This document shows positions 1 to 12,443 of a stretch of DNA of 64,000 nt, in pieces. The notes under the pieces were generated by a model. That model was not told the DNA's origin and made no database searches. It saw only the letters and a list, made by a program, of their open reading frames with translations. The position numbers were made by a program, and so were the translations under genes. This DNA comes from Delphinapterus leucas (lineage: Eukaryota; Chordata; Mammalia; Artiodactyla; Monodontidae). The DNA is taken from the NCBI RefSeq assembly GCF_002288925.2, contig NW_022098049.1, forward strand, positions 7,517,991 through 7,581,990, read 5' to 3'. Within the stretch, counting starts at the first letter, position 1. Every line of letters begins with the position of its first letter.

Positions 1-173
1 GTCCAGGTCCGATAGCGACCAAAACCTATATTCCTCCCACCACTTACAATGCACGAGCTCTCCCATCCTGTATTATGACCTTTTTATAAAAACTATTTTC
101 TAGGCAGTAAGAAAAGCAAGTTTCTTTAAACCTGGCTCAGTGCAGTACTCAGATGTCTATTAGTTACAGGTTA

Positions 174-326
174 GGGACTTTCCTGGTGGCGCAGTGGATA
201 AGACTCCGCGCTCCCAATGCAGGGGGCCCGTGTTCAATCCCTCATCAGGGAACTAGATCCCACACACATGCCACAACTAAGGAGCCCGCCTGCCACAACT
301 AAGACCCAGCGCAACCAAAAAAAAAG
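174..326 (+). mobile_element. CHR-type tRNA-derived SINE
   Basis: Starts ggactttcctggtggcgcag, with a pol III A-box match (tggcgcagtgg), and ends in an A-run after a degenerate (cacaactaag)-rich body. Older and more diverged than the 200-bp copies. Confidence 0.85.
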
Positions 327-1288
327 CTCAGAGATGCAAGAGGTTAGAAGCTGGCTAATAAAAAGCCAGCCTCAGTCCATGTGAAGTTAACACCAACATC
401 TGGGCAGCTCCTGGGAGTTTGCATGTAACCTCTCACTTGATCAGCGTACCTTCCAGGCTCACTGAATGTTTAGAAAAACAAAAATCTAAATGGTGGCTGA
501 GAGAGTCACCGGCACTTAGTACATTGATGTTTTTCAGGACCAACCCTTCAGAAACTCCCAAACACAATATACTTATAATACTGATTGCCTAATAACACGA
601 CTAATAAAAGTTTTCCCTACCTAGAGTCAGTCAAAAGCAGAGCACTAGACCTGACCCCAAAACCGACACTTTCCTCCATAAAAATAAATAATATTTTAAT
701 ATAAACTATTAAAATACCCATCGTGAGCAGTATCTTAATTAGAAAATGACATTTTTCAGGATTGACCATAGACCTCAACACAACAGACATTTGGATATCT
801 GCCGGTTCAATTGAGGATACAATTTAGGAAGTCTAAAATATATACCAAGGTACCTTTTTTAAAGTCTTACTTTCTAAATTTCAACTGTATCCATTACTGC
901 TTAATGTTTCCAGCCTTCACTAGCCTAAGAGAATAGGATTTTCAAGAATCTCCTGAGAAAAACAGCTTCCCAGGGGGGTGCTCCCCCAAACTCATCTGGG
1001 GCCTGAAGGTGCTTGCAACTGACTCAGAAACCCCTCCCTCCCCGAGGGGATTGGCTTCCTCTCCGCCCTCTGCTCTGGGGCGTGACCCCGTCAATCTTCC
1101 TGGTTTGCTCTTCCCTTTCCTGGCAAAACATGAAAAGGGAAGCAGCAAGCTGCTGGCTGTTGTCGGGTCTTACGAACTCCTGGGACTGACTTTATTCAAT
1201 CAGAAGAGTGTTCCCTTAGTAACCAGCTACAATACACACTGATTCTTCTAACCTGCTCCCTCATTGGAAATGCCACCACCTTCTCTTT

Positions 1289-1401
1289 TCTTGGCCGGGC
1301 CGCACGGCTTGTGGTATCTCAGGTGCCCAACCAGGGACTGAACCCAGGCCACAGCAGTGAAAGCCCAGAATCCTAACCAGTAGGCCACCAGGGGACTCCC
1401 T
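1289..1401 (-). mobile_element. Short CHR-1-like SINE
   Basis: Reverse-strand copy about 110 bp long, with the diagnostic accaggggactccc end and ggccgggccgcacggcttg at the tail side. Diverged. Confidence 0.85.
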
Positions 1402-1554
1402 GCCACCACCTTCTTTTAAGGGAAAATGGTTTTGTTTTTGTTTTTTAAATTAATTGAATGAAATCTTCCAGCAATTTCTTTTCTTTCTTTCTTAGACTTC
1501 TGGAAGGAGGAGGCCTGCAGCTTGGGGTATGTTTAGGGAAAGAAGACAACCAGA

Positions 1555-1760
1555 CGGGACTTCCCTGGTGGCGCAGGGGTTGAGAGTCTGCCTTCCAATG
1601 CAGGGGACGTGGGTTCGTGCCCCGGTTCGGGAAGATCCCACATGCCGCGGAGCGGCTAGGCCCGTGAGCCATGGCCGCTGAGCCTGCGCGTCCAGAGCCT
1701 GTGCTCCGCAGGCCACAACAGTGAGAGGCCCGCGTACCGCAAAAAAAAAAAAAAAAAAAA
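1555..1760 (+). mobile_element. 200-bp CHR SINE with exact 13-bp TSD
   Basis: Full-length copy from gggacttccctggtggcgca to a 20-base A tail. Flanked by identical gaagacaaccaga copies at 1542-1554 and 1761-1773, so the insertion is recent and intact. tRNA-like A and B boxes are present near the 5' end. Confidence 0.95.
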
Positions 1761-1819
1761 GAAGACAACCAGAGCCGAGGTGCCAGGCAGTGCTGAGTAG
1801 GCTGGGAAAGACGATGGAT

Positions 1820-2010
1820 GCAGCGACAGAATGCTGGGCTCCACCTCCTTACCGACAGCGCGCCTGAACAAGTCACAGACATAATCTCAGTGTGCCTCAG
1901 TGCACACGTCCCGGTTAAAGGTAAAACCACCACAGGGCTGTTGTGAATTGTTAAATGATAAATCCACACAAAGCACACTGCCAGGTTCCTCAGAGCATTC
2001 AGTAACTACC
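1820..2010 (+). repeat. MIR fragment
   Basis: 3' half of a MIR, with agggctgttgtgaattgtta and aagcacactgccaggttcct. Diverged. Confidence 0.55.
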
Positions 2011-3841
2011 AGTTGTTTCCGTAGTTATTAGTTCTGTAGCTACAGTTGTTTCTGTAGTTCCATACAGAGCTAAGCAAACATAGACTACGACTGATGCTTG
2101 AATGGCCACTGACTCGTGTGGACGGCATGAAATCCACACACGAATCCCTACACACGGAAGGAACCTACAGGGTAGGAAAGTGTGGAAATGGACTGGCCCA
2201 GGAAACGTGGAAGTGATGGCTACTGACTCAAGCCACATACATTTGGTCTCCTGGAAACTAAAGGTTAGCAAGATATTCCTGTGAAAACGCCCATCTCAGG
2301 GAAAACAGAACGTCCTCCCTCACTAGTAGCCGTTTACCAGTTATTACCGAAGCGAACTGTCAGCATCTTCTTTCACTTCTTTTCTTCCCACCATAGTACC
2401 TCTGAGCAATGCCACCCACAAAAAGGCAGGCAGTACCCAGAGGAAGGAGAAATGGGAGGCCTCATCTGAATCAAAGAGATTCACATAATCTAAGATTTAC
2501 AGAAATATCATGGGTTTGTCAAATAAACCCCAAAGTGTAGGAATACATAGGCCCTAAGTTAAATACCATCCTTTCTCAAATTTCTGAAAAGAAGACATAT
2601 TTCTATTTTCAGCCTTTATTTTCTTTAAGATTAGCTGTCACTGTGTAAGACTAATTCAGTGGCATAAACTATCAAACAGAATTAAATTGTCAGGGAGACA
2701 GACACATACATATATTTATCTAGTGGGATAAGAAAAAAAAAGAATATTCTGATTGGTCAAATAACCAGGCTAATTTACTATAGAAAGGTAGTCTTTATTT
2801 TCCAATAGGGTGTATTCACATCTGGAAGACAGCCATTTGTACCAAGTAGATTTGTGACACGAGTCTCACGTAAGACCACAGATGCCTATTTGATATGAGT
2901 AACTGACCCAGGGTCAAGACATCTTAAGCTTGAGTTCTGGATCTTTAAAGGAGGCAAAGATGCAATGCTGAGACTGGCGAGAGGAAGAGGAGGAAACAGC
3001 TCCTCTCTTTCAGGAAGGAGCCAACAAAAGTATGATATACTTTTCCTTTGGCATCTTTCAACCTCCCACTGCTCCTATCTCTTGGGACTTAGGGGAAGAG
3101 AGACTTGATTAAATTAACTCACACACAAGTGTGGTAGCTGTGCTACACAGAACGAACCTTTCTTGACATGAACGCAGTGTGAGGGTGAGGGAGGGTAATG
3201 GGCACAATTTGAGGACACCCAGACAACACTGCCTGCCCAGTGGGTCCCCCCACCTCCATCTGTGTCTGCTCCTAGGTCAGCAGCTCCAGTGTCTCAGATT
3301 TTTAGGGATTCTTCTTGTCATCATCTACTTCTGAAACCACAGATTCCCCAAATCTTAAAATCTTTTTTCTTGGGAGGGTGTTAAAAGGATATGGGGAGTT
3401 GGGAGAGGTTAATTATTTGTAAATCAGCGACCAAAATGCATGCTGGTCTTCACACAAGTGAAGGGTGACATGTATGTTTGAAACAAAAAAAAAATCACTC
3501 TTTCAACTAATTAAAATGCAAGAGTTACTAAAACTTATCTAAACAAACACAAAAGCAAAACAATGGGAGAATGTGGAAGAGAATTCAGGTTAACAAGTTT
3601 CTTTCAGATTCAAAAAACCTACCCTGCTATTAGCTGGGCCGGAGGTACAAATTCTAGGCATTTCACAGTGGCATTTTCCTTAAATGTGACTCCATACCGA
3701 GGACCAAAAAGACTTTTATTTTTCTTTTTTGACCTCAGGATCAAGTGTTGGGAGAAGATTATTATATTGTTCTCTTTATGATCTTACTATACCTTGATCA
3801 GGCTGTAATTAAAAAAATATATATTTTATGAAATGGCTTAC

Positions 3842-3987
3842 CAGATTTTTCAGCAGTGTGGACAGTTCCTTTGTAAGAGTAGAAAACTTGACAAAAGCGG
3901 TGCCAAGATCTGGGTTGTCTCGACTTAAAAAATTACTCCCAAACTTATCAAGAACTTGTGCATAGTTTTCTTCATTTTGTACATGAT
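3842..3987 (-). CDS. ASAP1: ASAP1 coding exon, BAR domain helix 1-2
   Basis: Next coding exon of ASAP1 on the minus strand. The acceptor is a long pyrimidine tract ending cttcttttcag, and the donor is AATCTG|gtaagcc. The first two bases complete the Asp codon opened by the exon at 28061-28133. Then come 48 uninterrupted codons, beginning HVQNEENYAQVLDKFGSN and ending STLLKNL, finishing in phase 0. This corresponds to about residues 87-135 of ASAP1, in the BAR domain that precedes the PH, ArfGAP, ankyrin and SH3 modules. ASAP2 has clearly different residues in this stretch, so the paralogue call is firm. No frameshift or stop is seen. The following exon is not in the window: nothing matching the next BAR segment appears between 1 and 3841. 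Confidence 0.96.
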
Positions 3988-4058
3988 CTGAAAAGAAGAA
4001 GAAAAAGGAGTCTGAGCTACTATTTGCCACAATGACAAGTTACTCTGAACATCGATCA

Positions 4059-4247
4059 CTAGAAACTCTCAAAAGGAAAGCAAAGAAACTCCATCAATTC
4101 TTTACTGAACATGTCTACAAGGTGGTTAGCAGTGTGCTGAGTGATCTCACTCACTCTGTCAAAGGCGGTTTCCACTTTTTCTATCAGAGCACTGAGCTCA
4201 TTTATATCCCAACTAGTCCACAGACTCACCAAACACTGAGGGGTCAA
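4059..4247 (-). other. Short protein-like open frame beside ASAP1 exon
   Basis: A 62-codon minus-strand frame with the stretch DINELSALIEKVETAFDRVS, acidic and amphipathic. It sits just upstream (in transcript sense) of the 3842-3987 exon, inside the intron. There is no matching acceptor and donor pair and I recognise no family. It could be a decayed retrocopy fragment or chance. Confidence 0.15.
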
Positions 4248-4479
4248 ATTATCATCACATTTTCAAGCAATTAAGAAACTATGATTGTCAGGAAACAAGG
4301 AGAAAATTCTCCTTAGAAAAATCAACCTTGGAATGCAAAAGAAAAATCCATGTGTTCTAACATGTTTCTTTCTCTGCAATTAATCTTAATTTCCTTTAAT
4401 TTTGTCTAAGACCCAGGTCCGAGGAACAGCATTTATACAATGCTTTTTCACACATCATCTCTTGATGCAAAATGTGCAG

Positions 4480-4740
4480 GTGTAGATCAGGCAGTCTAGA
4501 GTTCAAGACTGGTTCCACTACCTATGAGCTTGCTACCTTAAGTTTTTTAACTTCCATGGCTATTATCCTAGCTGGCACGTGAAAGGTATCAATACAATAT
4601 CTGTGAATAAATTTCCCCATTCTGAGCTTTGGTTTTCTGACCTATGAGATGGAGACCAATATTTACAAGACTGTGGTGCTGATGAGTTGATAAAAAATAT
4701 ACAAAAGTTTCTCAATAGAGTGAATGCTCCATAAGTAATA
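4480..4740 (+). repeat. MIR
   Basis: gttcaagactggttccacta, then gctttggttttctgacctat and gatgagttgataaaa follow the MIR order. Confidence 0.65.
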
Positions 4741-4754
4741 ATAATTCCTTCCTC

Positions 4755-5450
4755 AAAACACTTTCTCTACTTGGCTTCCAGGATATCACACTCTCTTGAC
4801 TCTTCCCACCTCATGGCTGTTCCTCTCCATCATCGTCTTTGCTGGTTCTTCATCTCCCTGGCCTCAAGTCTTTGGGCCTTTATTCTTCTATACTGACGCC
4901 CACTCTCATGGGATCTCACCTAATCTTATGGCTTTAAGTAATTTCTATTAGCTGACAACTCCCAAACTGATATTCCCAGCCCAGATCCAACCCTGAATGC
5001 AGACATATATCAAGTGCCTGTTCAATATCTCCTAGTGTTCAGTCTTAACTTGCTAAAAACAAACCCTGATGCTCTTCCCCAACTCTCTTTTTTCTACAGT
5101 GCCTCCATATCTCAGTGGGTTAATGGCAAATACATTCCTATAGTTGTTCAGGCTGAAACCCATCAAGTCACACCTGATTTTTCCTTCTCATACCCCAGAT
5201 GCAATCCACTGGCCTTTACCTTTAAAAATATTACTGAAATCTGACGGCTCACCACCCACATGACTATCAACCTTATCCAACGTCATCTCTTGCCTCCATC
5301 ACTGCAAACCTTCCTGCAAAAGTTCCTCTGTTGCAGCTCTTGCTCCCCTACAGGCCGTTTCCAGTACAGCACCCAGTGTGATCCTGGTAAACTGTGCATT
5401 TCATCTCGTGACTCTCGGGGCAGACACTGCTATTCATCATGGCTATCCAG
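4755..5450 (+). mobile_element. L2 (CR1-like LINE) ORF2 remnant
   Basis: Long collinear match to ancient L2: ttggcttccaggatatcaca, then atctcacctaatcttatggc, aatatctcctagtgttcagt, caacgtcatctcttgcctcc. The reading frame is broken by stops. One of the longest L2 pieces here. Confidence 0.8.
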
Positions 5451-5739
5451 GTTCCCAACCCTTGCAGGCTTATGGGAAGGGATAGTGCACATCCCCACAC
5501 CCTGAAGTAACAAGGCCCTGACCAAGGAAATACGAGTGGAGGTGGTGTGTACCACCTTCACGTGGCAGCATCTCAGATGCCCGTGCTCAGCTCTGCACGG
5601 CTCTCTTCCTTTGTGGTGGAGTACAGGGAAGCATGAATTTACACAGAGGCCCACAGTAGGTGTAGGATATTTATTAAACAAATAAATGAACAAAAAAGTA
5701 TCTATCAAAATCATACCTTTAAGGGCTTAATTCATACAA

Positions 5740-5960
5740 CAGCTCTTTCTTTTCAAAGCCTTCCCTTAGTTGGCAATAATCTTTCTTTGCCCATAATTCT
5801 CTGTACCTCTACTGCAGTATTTTCCACTACATCATACATTTGTGTAAGTACAGCTCTTTCCGTGCCACCGGATCACGAGAGGCAGGGGTTCCCTCTGGCT
5901 CACCTCTGCATCCCCACACAACAAACACCACTGCATGTGTTTCAGTGAGCTCGGCTTATG
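5740..5960 (+). mobile_element. L2 3'-end remnant
   Basis: Diverged L2 3' segment (aaagccttcccttagttggc, then tctgcatccccacacaac). Same orientation as the 4755-5450 piece and probably the same insertion. Confidence 0.5.
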
Positions 5961-8000
5961 AAGCTAGCTTTACTGAGCTGCTGACTTGGATTCGTCGATT
6001 TCCCTTTCAGGAATTTAAGAAGCATTCACGTCTTAAGTCTCCTAGGTTGTTCAGTAATTGAACAACAAATAATTTTAAAATATTGCACTCTCAAACACAC
6101 CCTCAATAACTGCATGGGAGCAACAGTATGAGCCTGGACTGGGGAACGTCCCAGGAAGAAGTCGAAATACGACGAAGGTAACAAGCGTCACAGCATCCAA
6201 TGAAATGAAATGAGGCCCTAGCAACCTTCTAATCACTGCCACATTAAAAATGCATGATGCCTACAGTGGATGTCGGCATTTCAGGCTGAGATATTAAAAA
6301 AGATAAAAATGCAGCTCCAGTTACTGCCCAGGTTCACTCTGAGAAGCGGCTCAGAGAAACACAAAAGAAAGGCTACATCAGCTGCACAGGCAGGATGCAC
6401 ACCTTTGATGTCCCTCATAAGCTGGACCCACCCTGATACCTTCTGTCTCAGGCCAAAGGGCCTCACCCTGCCCCGGAGAACCCCACTCCACCTGCCACCC
6501 TTTCCTGCTTCTGGAGGCCAGCAAAAAAGGGGTTCAGCTGCCTGTTCATTTCAACTGCTTTCGAGGGAAGGGTCTCGGAGGTAAAACCTAAGTGGTAGGC
6601 TTTGTGTTCGTTTGCTTGAAATTATAAAATATTTCAAATGATATATCAAAATCTTTAGTTAATAAAACACCCATGTACCCACTGGCCAGTTAAGAAATAA
6701 AATACTGCAGAGTGTGTCCTCTCTCTCCCACCTGCTACCCAATCCCAGTCTCTTCCCTCCTTCCCCAGACACAACCACTATCCTCAATTTGGATTTCCAT
6801 GTAGGGTTAGAAAGTACTACGAGAAGCTCTCCTTTTATGAGGGACGACAGACTCATCAAAAAATAAGATGGACTTGGCCAAGGCAGGGAGAGAGGCCACA
6901 GGAAGTTGGCTGAGAACCTTCTCTGACCCAAATGCTTTTCACAATATCATATTTAACCTTTACCAGAACTCTGCAAGGGAAGAAGTACGCTTGTGGGGCA
7001 GGTGAAACCTAAAATGTGGTGAGACAGAGGCAAAAGGTGAGACTGGATACGTACAGGCTAGATCATGGGTGCTGTATGTTTTGCCAATTCCACAACCAAA
7101 GAACTATATGCACACACGTAAGAGTGTGTGTGTATAGGTATTAATCACGTTTATATATACACACATGTATAAAATTTCCTAGTGTAGTCGCCTGTTTTAA
7201 AATATGGCAGCTAATTTAGTGAGCTGTATCTTGGAATACTACTACTAATTCTCTTGAGGGGAGAAATGATGGGAGTTAAACATCAGGTGCTCGTGCCCGG
7301 CATGTGGCACGTGCGCCTAAGAGATCAGCTAATATTACCTCTATACCCATGATTAGTTATAATATAGAAGTGCGTTTAATATCAAACAACATAGGGGCGT
7401 ACGTCTCACGTTTTAAGTCTTTTCTTACATACCGCGTTACAAAGCTAACAGTGACAATTCACCCGACAGATTATATAACTACACGCATCCCTTTGTACAA
7501 AATTAAGGGTTTACCAAGCAGGTCTTCAAAGGCACGGAGGGCAAGGAAACAAGCCCCTGGCGGAGGCAGAGGCAGAAGGGAGGGACAGATTACAGAGCAG
7601 AGTAAGCAATGTGAAGGGAATGTCAGTTCAGGGCGTTAGGGGAGGAGGCGGAAATAAAGGGCTCTGGCTGGGGGCGCACCGCACAGGCATGGGAGAAAAT
7701 GGCCTCCTCGGCTCAGGACACTTCGGTGAGGAAGATGAGCCGTTTTAACATGCTTGCTACGCCCAAGTGCTAGATGACTTCAGGGAGCTGGTAAAGTAGG
7801 GGCTGGGGAAGCTGGCGAAGACAGAGATAGAATAAAAGGAAAGAAAAAATAGGGTGAGAGAGAAATCTGACCCATTCACAATGGAGACTCACGCTCTTCC
7901 AATATTTGTAGGGAATTTCTGGCATTCAGGGTACTATTGCAGTGTGTAAGGCAGTAAGAGCTAGGTGACTCTTTTCAGTTCTAATAAAAGAACAAAACAG
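5961..8000. other. Intronic stretch, little recognisable
   Basis: Mostly unique. 6600-6850 (cacccatgtacccactggcc) resembles an old interspersed repeat seen also at about 25990-26110, family not identified. A 111-codon frame at 7304-7639 has no domain or splice support. Confidence 0.5.
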
Positions 8001-8210
8001 GGCTTCCCTGGTGGCGCAGTGGTTGAGAGTCCGCCTGCCGACGCAGGGGACACGGGTTCGTGCCCTGGTCCGGAAAGATCCCACATGCCGCGGAGCGGCT
8101 GGGCCCGTGAGCCATGGCCGCTGAGCCTGTGCGTCCAGAGCCTGTGCTCCGCAACGGGAGAGGCCACGACAGTGAGAGGCCCGCGTACCGCAATTAAAAA
8201 AAAAAAAAAA
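8001..8210 (+). mobile_element. 200-bp CHR SINE
   Basis: Full-length copy with the A box in ggtggcgcagtggttgagag, a B-box-like ggttcgtgccc, and an A tail ending at 8210. Confidence 0.93.
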
Positions 8211-8249
8211 TTTATAAATCTTTAGCTATATTATTAAATTAATAGATTA

Positions 8250-8490
8250 TGACCTATTATCTGATAAAAGGAACTCATACAACTCAATAGCAAAAAAACC
8301 CCCAAATAACCCAATTAAAAAATGGGCAAAGAATCTGAATAGACTTTCTCTGAAGAAGACATACAAATAGCCATCAGGTACATTAAAAGGTTTTCAACAT
8401 CACTGATCATTAGGGAAATGCAAATCAAAATCAGAACGAGGTATCACTTCACATCTGTTAGTATGTCTATTATCAAGAAAGACAAGAGAC
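8250..8490 (+). mobile_element. L1 ORF2 fragment (decayed)
   Basis: Matches the end of L1 ORF2, with hallmark segments aatgggcaaagaatctgaat and gggaaatgcaaatcaaaatc. Too short and too mutated to code. Confidence 0.88.
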
Positions 8491-8769
8491 AACCAGTTAT
8501 CTGTTCCCATAACTGCAGCTTAGCAGCAGGAGAATCACCCAGATAGGCCCAGTCAATGTATATAACCACGGAGATAATAAAATAGATGTTTTAAGCTACT
8601 ATGTTTTGGGGTAGTTGGCTATTCAGTCATGAATAACAGAAACAATCATCTACATTGCTTTTCCTTCATCCCTTTATTTCTTTGTATTCGTTAATTTCTC
8701 AAATAATCATAGAATCTTGTCATCAAAATAAATTTAATTCACTTGAAATCTTGAAGAAAAAAAAGAAGT

Positions 8770-9110
8770 CTACGAGATAAGTACTGTTATCACCCTTATT
8801 GTGTAGATACAAAAAACGTGCCCAAGGCCATACAGCTCATAAATAAGGGAATTTAAATTAGGGCTTTTTAACCTCTGAGCTGAGGACTTTTCCCCCATAT
8901 CTTAAAGTGAGACAGACTCAGATTCCAATTCCAGGTCCATCACTTATACTTTGTGATTGCACTGATCTAGCAACTTCACTTTTTTTTATAACCTCATTCC
9001 CATCCTGTAAAATGGAGATAATAATGGCATTGACCTCACAGAGGTACTGCAGTGTTTAAGTAAGATACTGAATGGTACATGATAGACTCAATAAATTTCT
9101 ACGATGACAA
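8770..9110. repeat. Two adjacent MIRs, opposite orientation
   Basis: 8770-8890 reads reverse (cccaaggccatacagctcat). 8900-9110 reads forward (gattccaattccaggtccat, then aaaatggagataataatggc). Confidence 0.65.
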
Positions 9111-9284
9111 GGACAATACGATGGTGCACCAGCACGCTGGCCGTCCTGGGCCGGGCGGCAGGGGCTTCCAACAGTACTCTGAAATCAATGCGCCCACTCA
9201 GAGTTCACATTCCTAGCGGCTGGCAATAACAAGTGCCTTGGGAATACAGTAAAGTTCAATACTCTTTAAAAATACCTTGTATAT

Positions 9285-9516
9285 GGGCTTCCCTGGTGGC
9301 GCAGTGGTTGAGAGTCCGCCTGCCGATGCAGGGGACGCGGGTTCGTGCCCCGGTCCGGGAGGATCCCGCGTGCCGCGGAGCGGCTGGGCCCGTGGGCCGT
9401 GGCCGCTGAGCCTGCGCGTCCGGAGCCTGTGCTCCGCAGCGGGAGAGGTCACAACAGTGAGAGGCCCACGTACCGCAAAAAAACAAAAACAAACAAACAA
9501 ACAAAAAACAAAAAAA
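9285..9516 (+). mobile_element. 200-bp CHR SINE with long A/C-rich tail and exact TSD
   Basis: Complete element followed by an (aaac)n-like tail. Flanked by identical aataccttgtatat copies at 9271-9284 and 9517-9530. CpG-rich and little decayed, so young. Confidence 0.95.
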
Positions 9517-10029
9517 AATACCTTGTATATTTCCCAATGAGGCCCTTCTCAGAATTTTCCGAAGCACAGCAATGATTAAACAGGCCTTTCTCTGAGGGGA
9601 GCCTGCCTGTCACCCTGTTAGACTTTACCAAACTGGGAAACTTTCACAAACCCTCCCCAACTGGCCCGCCAACCCCACCGCTGACTCTCTGACACTGTCG
9701 TTTATTAAGAACCAACTGTGTAGTGAGATCCATCACAGAGAATACCTTAAAATGCAAGACAGCTGTTTTACAGATAAGAAAAGGGAAACACAATGGTGAA
9801 GCCAGGTTAGGACCCAACTTCATTTGATTCCAAACCCATCCTTTTCCACTGACAGACACGGGAATGTGTGCCACAAACACCTATGTGGAATCTACTACAT
9901 GAAAGGCTTAATGATAAATCACAAGAAAGAAAGGGGAATCAGACCTCCTGGCCCATAACAATGACAATGATATAATTATCATAACAATACTTGTTAACAG
10001 TTATTAACTGCAATAATAACAATTAATTG

Positions 10030-10240
10030 TAGCTAAATTTTTTGGTGACTTAATGTGCCAGGAACTGTGTCAGGTATTCTTCCTGAGAATTCAATGCTCA
10101 CAAGAACATGCTAACATTACCCCGTTTTTATATATGCAGAAACTGGTTTAGGGAGGTTAAACAAGTCGCCTCAGGTCACACAGCTAATAAGAGCTGATGA
10201 CACGTGCTGACTGCAGAGCCTGTGCCTTCCCTCCTACCCA
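10030..10240 (-). repeat. MIR, reverse
   Basis: gccaggaactgtgtcaggta, then gcctcaggtcacacagctaa, a well-preserved MIR core. Confidence 0.75.
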
Positions 10241-10245
10241 CCGGG

Positions 10246-10352
10246 TCACGCTGTGCAGCTTATGGGATTTTAGTTCCCAGACCAGGGATGGAACCCAGGC
10301 CCTGGCAATGAGAGTGCTGAGTCCTAATCACTGGACCGCCAGGGAATTCCCC
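10246..10352 (-). mobile_element. Short CHR-1-like SINE
   Basis: Reverse copy ending accgccagggaattcccc, with the internal gaacccaggccctggcaatg motif. It is inserted directly next to a MIR. Confidence 0.85.
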
Positions 10353-10409
10353 AAAGCCTATGCTATCAACCAATAGGCTTGGCTAAGTGTTGGAGCCCCT
10401 AGATGTCTT

Positions 10410-11200
10410 CTAATTTTAGCCAGATGCCAAGTGATGGAGGGACCTGAAAATCTGGGTCTTAGTTCCAGCCTCTACCGTACGACCCTGGTCAGGCGACTAA
10501 GGCTCTTAGGGGCTTTAATTTCATCTAGAAAACAGGTCTAATAATACCCACCCAGCCTACTCCTGGAGGCTGATTACTGAGAGGTAAAGATGTCATAATT
10601 ACTGTGAAAGTTCTTTGGGGAGAACAGCAGCAGCAGTGACAACAACAGAGAACACGAGAAAACCACAAAGGATTACTTCTGTTTAATGAGTATAAGGCTT
10701 GGAAGACACTCATAATAAATCCCTCCTAAAGAGCAGCCCCAACCTAATGTTCCTGGAGGCATCACCTGGTGGAGGGGCACCGTCCTGGGTGGAACAGAGA
10801 CCTGGGTCTGAATCTCCCTCTGGCCCTGCCTGGCCATGTGTGACCTTGGAAAAGGCACCTAACTTTTCCGGGCTTCAGCTTCATACGTGAACTGTGATGG
10901 ATAACATCTAGCAAGTACATACAAGTCCCTAAAAATATCTTCACTTTTATTACTTTCATTCACCCTGAGACCCAGGGTGAAGTTCTGATGTGATGGACAT
11001 TCAAAGAGAATCCAAATATTATGGTATTTTTTGGAGGGTTCCAAGATATGTAAGACAACTGTGGGTCAAATCCCAGATCTTCCATTTACCAGCCACGGAT
11101 CTAGAGCAATTTCTATAGTGTCTCTGACTCTGCTTTCTTAACTGCAATAATACCTACCTGACAGAGTTATTACTTGAAATGGATGAAAAAACCCTATAAT
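10410..11200 (+). repeat. Three MIR-like copies in series
   Basis: About 10410-10640 (aatctgggtcttagttccag), 10770-10960 (gacctgggtctgaatctccc) and 11060-11200 (gtgggtcaaatcccagatct) each begin with the MIR core in the same orientation. They are separate old insertions rather than a tandem repeat. Confidence 0.55.
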
Positions 11201-11244
11201 GTGCCTCATTGTGTATCTGGCTTACGCTGCCTGTTCATGAAATG

Positions 11245-11690
11245 GGAGGTACCATCTCTCACTCCAAAGCAAGTCTCACTTCCTTAGTTTGCTACATTCT
11301 CTTTCCTGGGAGCCTAGCTTCTCTTCTAAGATCTTTATGCAAGTTATCTTCCATGCCAAGAATCCAGAGAAGCTTGTGTTTATCAGTTTACCCTCATGAT
11401 CTTAGAGAAATCATCAGGACAAGCTGAATATATGTATTATTATACTATAGTCATACAACCTAGCCCAAGTTCCCAGTCCACCAAGCTCCATCACAATTCC
11501 AGGCCTAGCCTGCCTCTTTCAAGGTCAAAAACAAGTGTGACCTCCCAGGCAAGCTTGTCATTCACTCTCAATCTCTTGCAATGTGCGGGTTCCCAGCCTT
11601 GTGTAATCTGTTGTTATACACCAAGTCCTCAGCGGTGAGCCTGGCACATAGTTAGTGCTCAGTAAAATGCTCACTGCATGTAGTGAATTT
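11245..11690 (+). mobile_element. Diverged L2-like remnant
   Basis: Ends with the typical 3' motif gagcctggcacatagttagt gctcagtaaa. The interior is only weakly similar. Confidence 0.4.
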
Positions 11691-12100
11691 TCCTGGAACA
11701 AGTCTTCTTTCTTCCTACAAAAAAGACTCAGCATGGGCCATGCGACAAGGATGAAAAAACAATGAACTACAGCTGCAATAATAAAGCCATGTAATACATG
11801 TCATAAATTATAGTGCTGGCATGGAGGGGCAAGTGATTCTTTTATACTATCCTACACATACTTTGTAGCACAAATCACACTTCCACAAATTTAATTCCAT
11901 TTGTTTTTAAAATTACAAAAATAATTCATACACTACTACAGAGACATATAAAGATAAAAAGTATTATTTCTTTCCTTTTCTCCAATCATCTCCTTGAAAC
12001 AAGCAAAGTTAATAATCTGTAGTGTAAACTTTCTCTACGCTTAAAAAATACACAAATAAGGATTTCTCCCCTTTTCTCACTTTTAAAAAAACAAATGTGG

Positions 12101-12443
12101 GGCTTCCCTGGTGGCACAGTGGTTAAGAATCCGCCTGCCAATGCAGGGGACACGGGTTCAAGCCCTGGTCCAGGAAGATCCCACGTGCCGCGGAGCAACT
12201 AAGCCCATGCGCCACAACTACTGAGGCTGCGCTCTAGAGCCCGCGAGCCACAACTACTGAGCCCGCAAGCCACAACTACTGAAGCCCGCGCGCCTAGCGC
12301 CCGTGCTCCGCAACAAGAGAAGCCACCGCAGTGAGAAGACCGCGCACCGCAACGAAGAGTAGTCCCTGCTTGCCGCAACTAGAGAAAGCCCGCGCGCAGC
12401 AACAAAGACCCAACACAGCCAAAAAACAAACAAATAAATAATT
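12101..12443 (+). mobile_element. 330-bp CHR SINE inside old L1
   Basis: Long-class element with repeated gccacaactactga units and a tail (caaataaataatt). TSD aaaaaacaaatgtgg at 12086-12100 and 12444-12458. It interrupts the minus-strand L1. Confidence 0.93.

Larger units (their letters stand above)
1..3841 (-). other. ASAP1: Downstream ASAP1 intron (partial)
   Basis: Intron that follows the 3842-3987 exon, starting gtaagcc on the minus strand. It holds three CHR SINEs and one MIR. The stretches 327-1288 and 2011-3841 show no further recognisable repeat or gene. The GC-rich segment around 960-1160 gives short open frames on both strands but has no splice or domain support. Confidence 0.85.

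Noticed and set aside
7304..7639. 111-codon plus-strand frame with unusual composition
   Set aside because: No homology recognised and no splice sites. The C-terminal half is simple Arg/Gly-rich translation of purine-rich DNA.
8001..8210. tRNA gene suggested by A and B boxes
   Set aside because: The boxes belong to a tRNA-derived SINE. No cloverleaf with matching acceptor stem is formed.
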